Source of the DNA: Herbaspirillum rubrisubalbicans
GTDB taxonomy: Bacteria; Pseudomonadota; Gammaproteobacteria; Burkholderiales; Burkholderiaceae_D
Length of the DNA: 64,000 bases
NCBI RefSeq assembly: GCF_003719195.1
Contig: NZ_CP024996.1
Span: 434,001-498,000 of the forward strand
Direction of reading: 5' to 3'
Shown: positions 63,191 to 64,000 of the stretch, piece after piece
Layout of the letters: each line of letters starts with the position of its first letter
Numbering within the stretch: position 1 is the first letter of the stretch
Notes under the pieces: generated by a model
What the model was told of the DNA's origin: nothing
The model's database searches: none
Seen by the model: only the letters and a program-made list of their open reading frames with translations
Program-made: the position numbers and the translations under genes

Positions 63191-63491
63191 TCTTCACCAC
63201 CCTGCCATGGGACGCGGCATTGCGCCGTGCTCCTTGCAGGGAGCTGAACAATAATGCAAGCTACAACGTACTTACAGAACGATAAAAAGCATACCGGCGT
63301 CGCAACCGCAGACAGACCAAGACGGGATGACGCCACAACAGGGACAAGACCTGGTTCGGGTAACCGAGGCCGGGGCAAGCCGTAGGGGACACGCATTATC
63401 CGCACTATGTCATGGCACACCGATGTGCGCCGTGGCGCCGCTCATGTCCCTGCTTGCCCCCGCCTCCGATGACTACTTGGGAGGAGACGCG
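63191..63491. other. Intergenic region between polA and a chemoreceptor
   Basis: About 300 bases with a mixed composition. GGAGGAGACG just before 63492 is the ribosome binding site of the chemoreceptor gene. I see no strong terminator for polA, no clear promoter and no small gene here. Confidence 0.5.
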
Positions 63492-64000
63492 ATGAAGTCA
63501 GCAATGAAAGTGGGCACCCGCCTGGGGCTCGGGTTTGCGTGGGTGGTCTTGCTGCTGGTGCTGGTGACCGGCTTCGGTATCTTCAACATGCACCAGGTAC
63601 AGGGGCGCTTCAAGCACGTGGTCGAGGTCAAGAATCCCGAGAGCGCCCTGGTCAAGGACATGCTGGAGACGGTCGGCGAGCGCTCCATCTCGCTGCGTAA
63701 CCTGATGCTGCCGGCCGCGCCCGAAGACGTCGATATCGAGGCGCAATACATCGAAGCCCAGACCCTCAAATACCGGATGTCGGCGCAAAAGCTGCAGCAG
63801 CTCTTCAGTGAGTCGGCTGACACCAGTGAAGAAGAAAAGGCGGCCTTGCCCAAGATCCAGGACCGGGCCGCCACGGCGGAAAAGCTCATCAGCGAAGCGG
63901 TGGAATTCGGCAAGCGTCGCGAGGCCTATGAACTGGCGCAATTCCTGAAGGAGCAATACCTGCCGGTGCAGAAGGCCTGGCAGGTGGAGTTGAAAGCCCT
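63492..64000 (+). CDS. Methyl-accepting chemotaxis protein, N-terminal part (runs off the window)
   Basis: The frame opens at 63492 behind GGAGGAGACG and stays open to the end of the window (about 169 codons). The N-terminus KVGTRLGLGFAWVVLLLVLV is a signal-anchor membrane helix. The following helical periplasmic domain (GFGIFNMHQVQGRFKHVVEV ... GERSISLRNLMLPAAPED) is the four-helix-bundle sensor type (4HB_MCP) of chemoreceptors. HAMP and signalling domains are expected beyond the edge. The ligand is unknown. Confidence 0.85.
   Translation, partial: MKSAMKVGTRLGLGFAWVVLLLVLVTGFGIFNMHQVQGRFKHVVEVKNPESALVKDMLETVGERSISLRNLMLPAAPEDVDIEAQYIEAQTLKYRMSAQKLQQLFSESADTSEEEKAALPKIQDRAATAEKLISEAVEFGKRREAYELAQFLKEQYLPVQKAWQVELKA

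Noticed and set aside
63187..63420. 77-codon minus-strand frame in the polA-chemoreceptor gap
   Set aside because: No ribosome site, no recognisable family, and it runs into the polA end; composition alone does not support coding.

Overview
The window is a high-GC beta-proteobacterial chromosome segment, most like Oxalobacteraceae and probably Herbaspirillum. The assignment rests on protein flavour and gene order (dusB-fis-purH, a thiC/S/G/D/E cluster, ruvC near ruvAB, polA next to a LOG gene, DUF2782-thrB-BPSS1780) and on a mannitol/arabitol-type ABC locus. No database search was possible, so the genus is an inference.

Layout. 1-8.6 kb: end of an unknown gene, a YbhB/YbcL protein, a histidine phosphatase, a hipBA toxin-antitoxin pair behind an AT-rich promoter, dusB-fis, purH, and a small reverse-strand pair of the STM2901 and DUF1493 families. 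7.5-13.9 kb: a MerR regulator divergent from DUF2256-photolyase-DCC oxidoreductase, then ruvC, a DUF808 membrane protein and ruvAB. 14-19 kb: a hydratase, a YaiI/DUF188 protein, a DUF2147 protein and valS. 19-24.4 kb: a TPP riboswitch followed by thiC-S-G-D-E, then dps. 24.5-29 kb: an MFS transporter, a lipoprotein chorismate mutase and uvrD.

29-42.7 kb is the accessory part. It is a two-partner secretion / contact-dependent inhibition locus: a TpsB pore, a divergent 2,891-residue TpsA/CdiA exoprotein with a lower-GC C-terminal toxin-like domain, and an overlapping Imm49-like immunity gene. Behind it lies about 2.2 kb of wreckage: a truncated transposase end, an intact IS3-family element (40620-41940), a small gene with one in-frame stop, a 34-codon ORF, and three short displaced copies of internal tpsA sequence. 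This looks like a store of decayed toxin/immunity cassettes.

42.7-54.3 kb: a J-domain protein, a PfkB sugar kinase and a SorC-type regulator on the minus strand. They are divergent from a polyol operon: binding protein, two permeases, HAD phosphatase, ATPase, polyol dehydrogenase and xylulokinase. The operon would import a sugar alcohol, oxidise it to a ketose and phosphorylate it. 54.3-64 kb: an Aer-like chemoreceptor, a BPSS1780 membrane protein, thrB, DUF2782, an unknown membrane protein, a LOG-family enzyme divergent from polA, and the start of a second chemoreceptor. No rRNA, tRNA or CRISPR array was seen.
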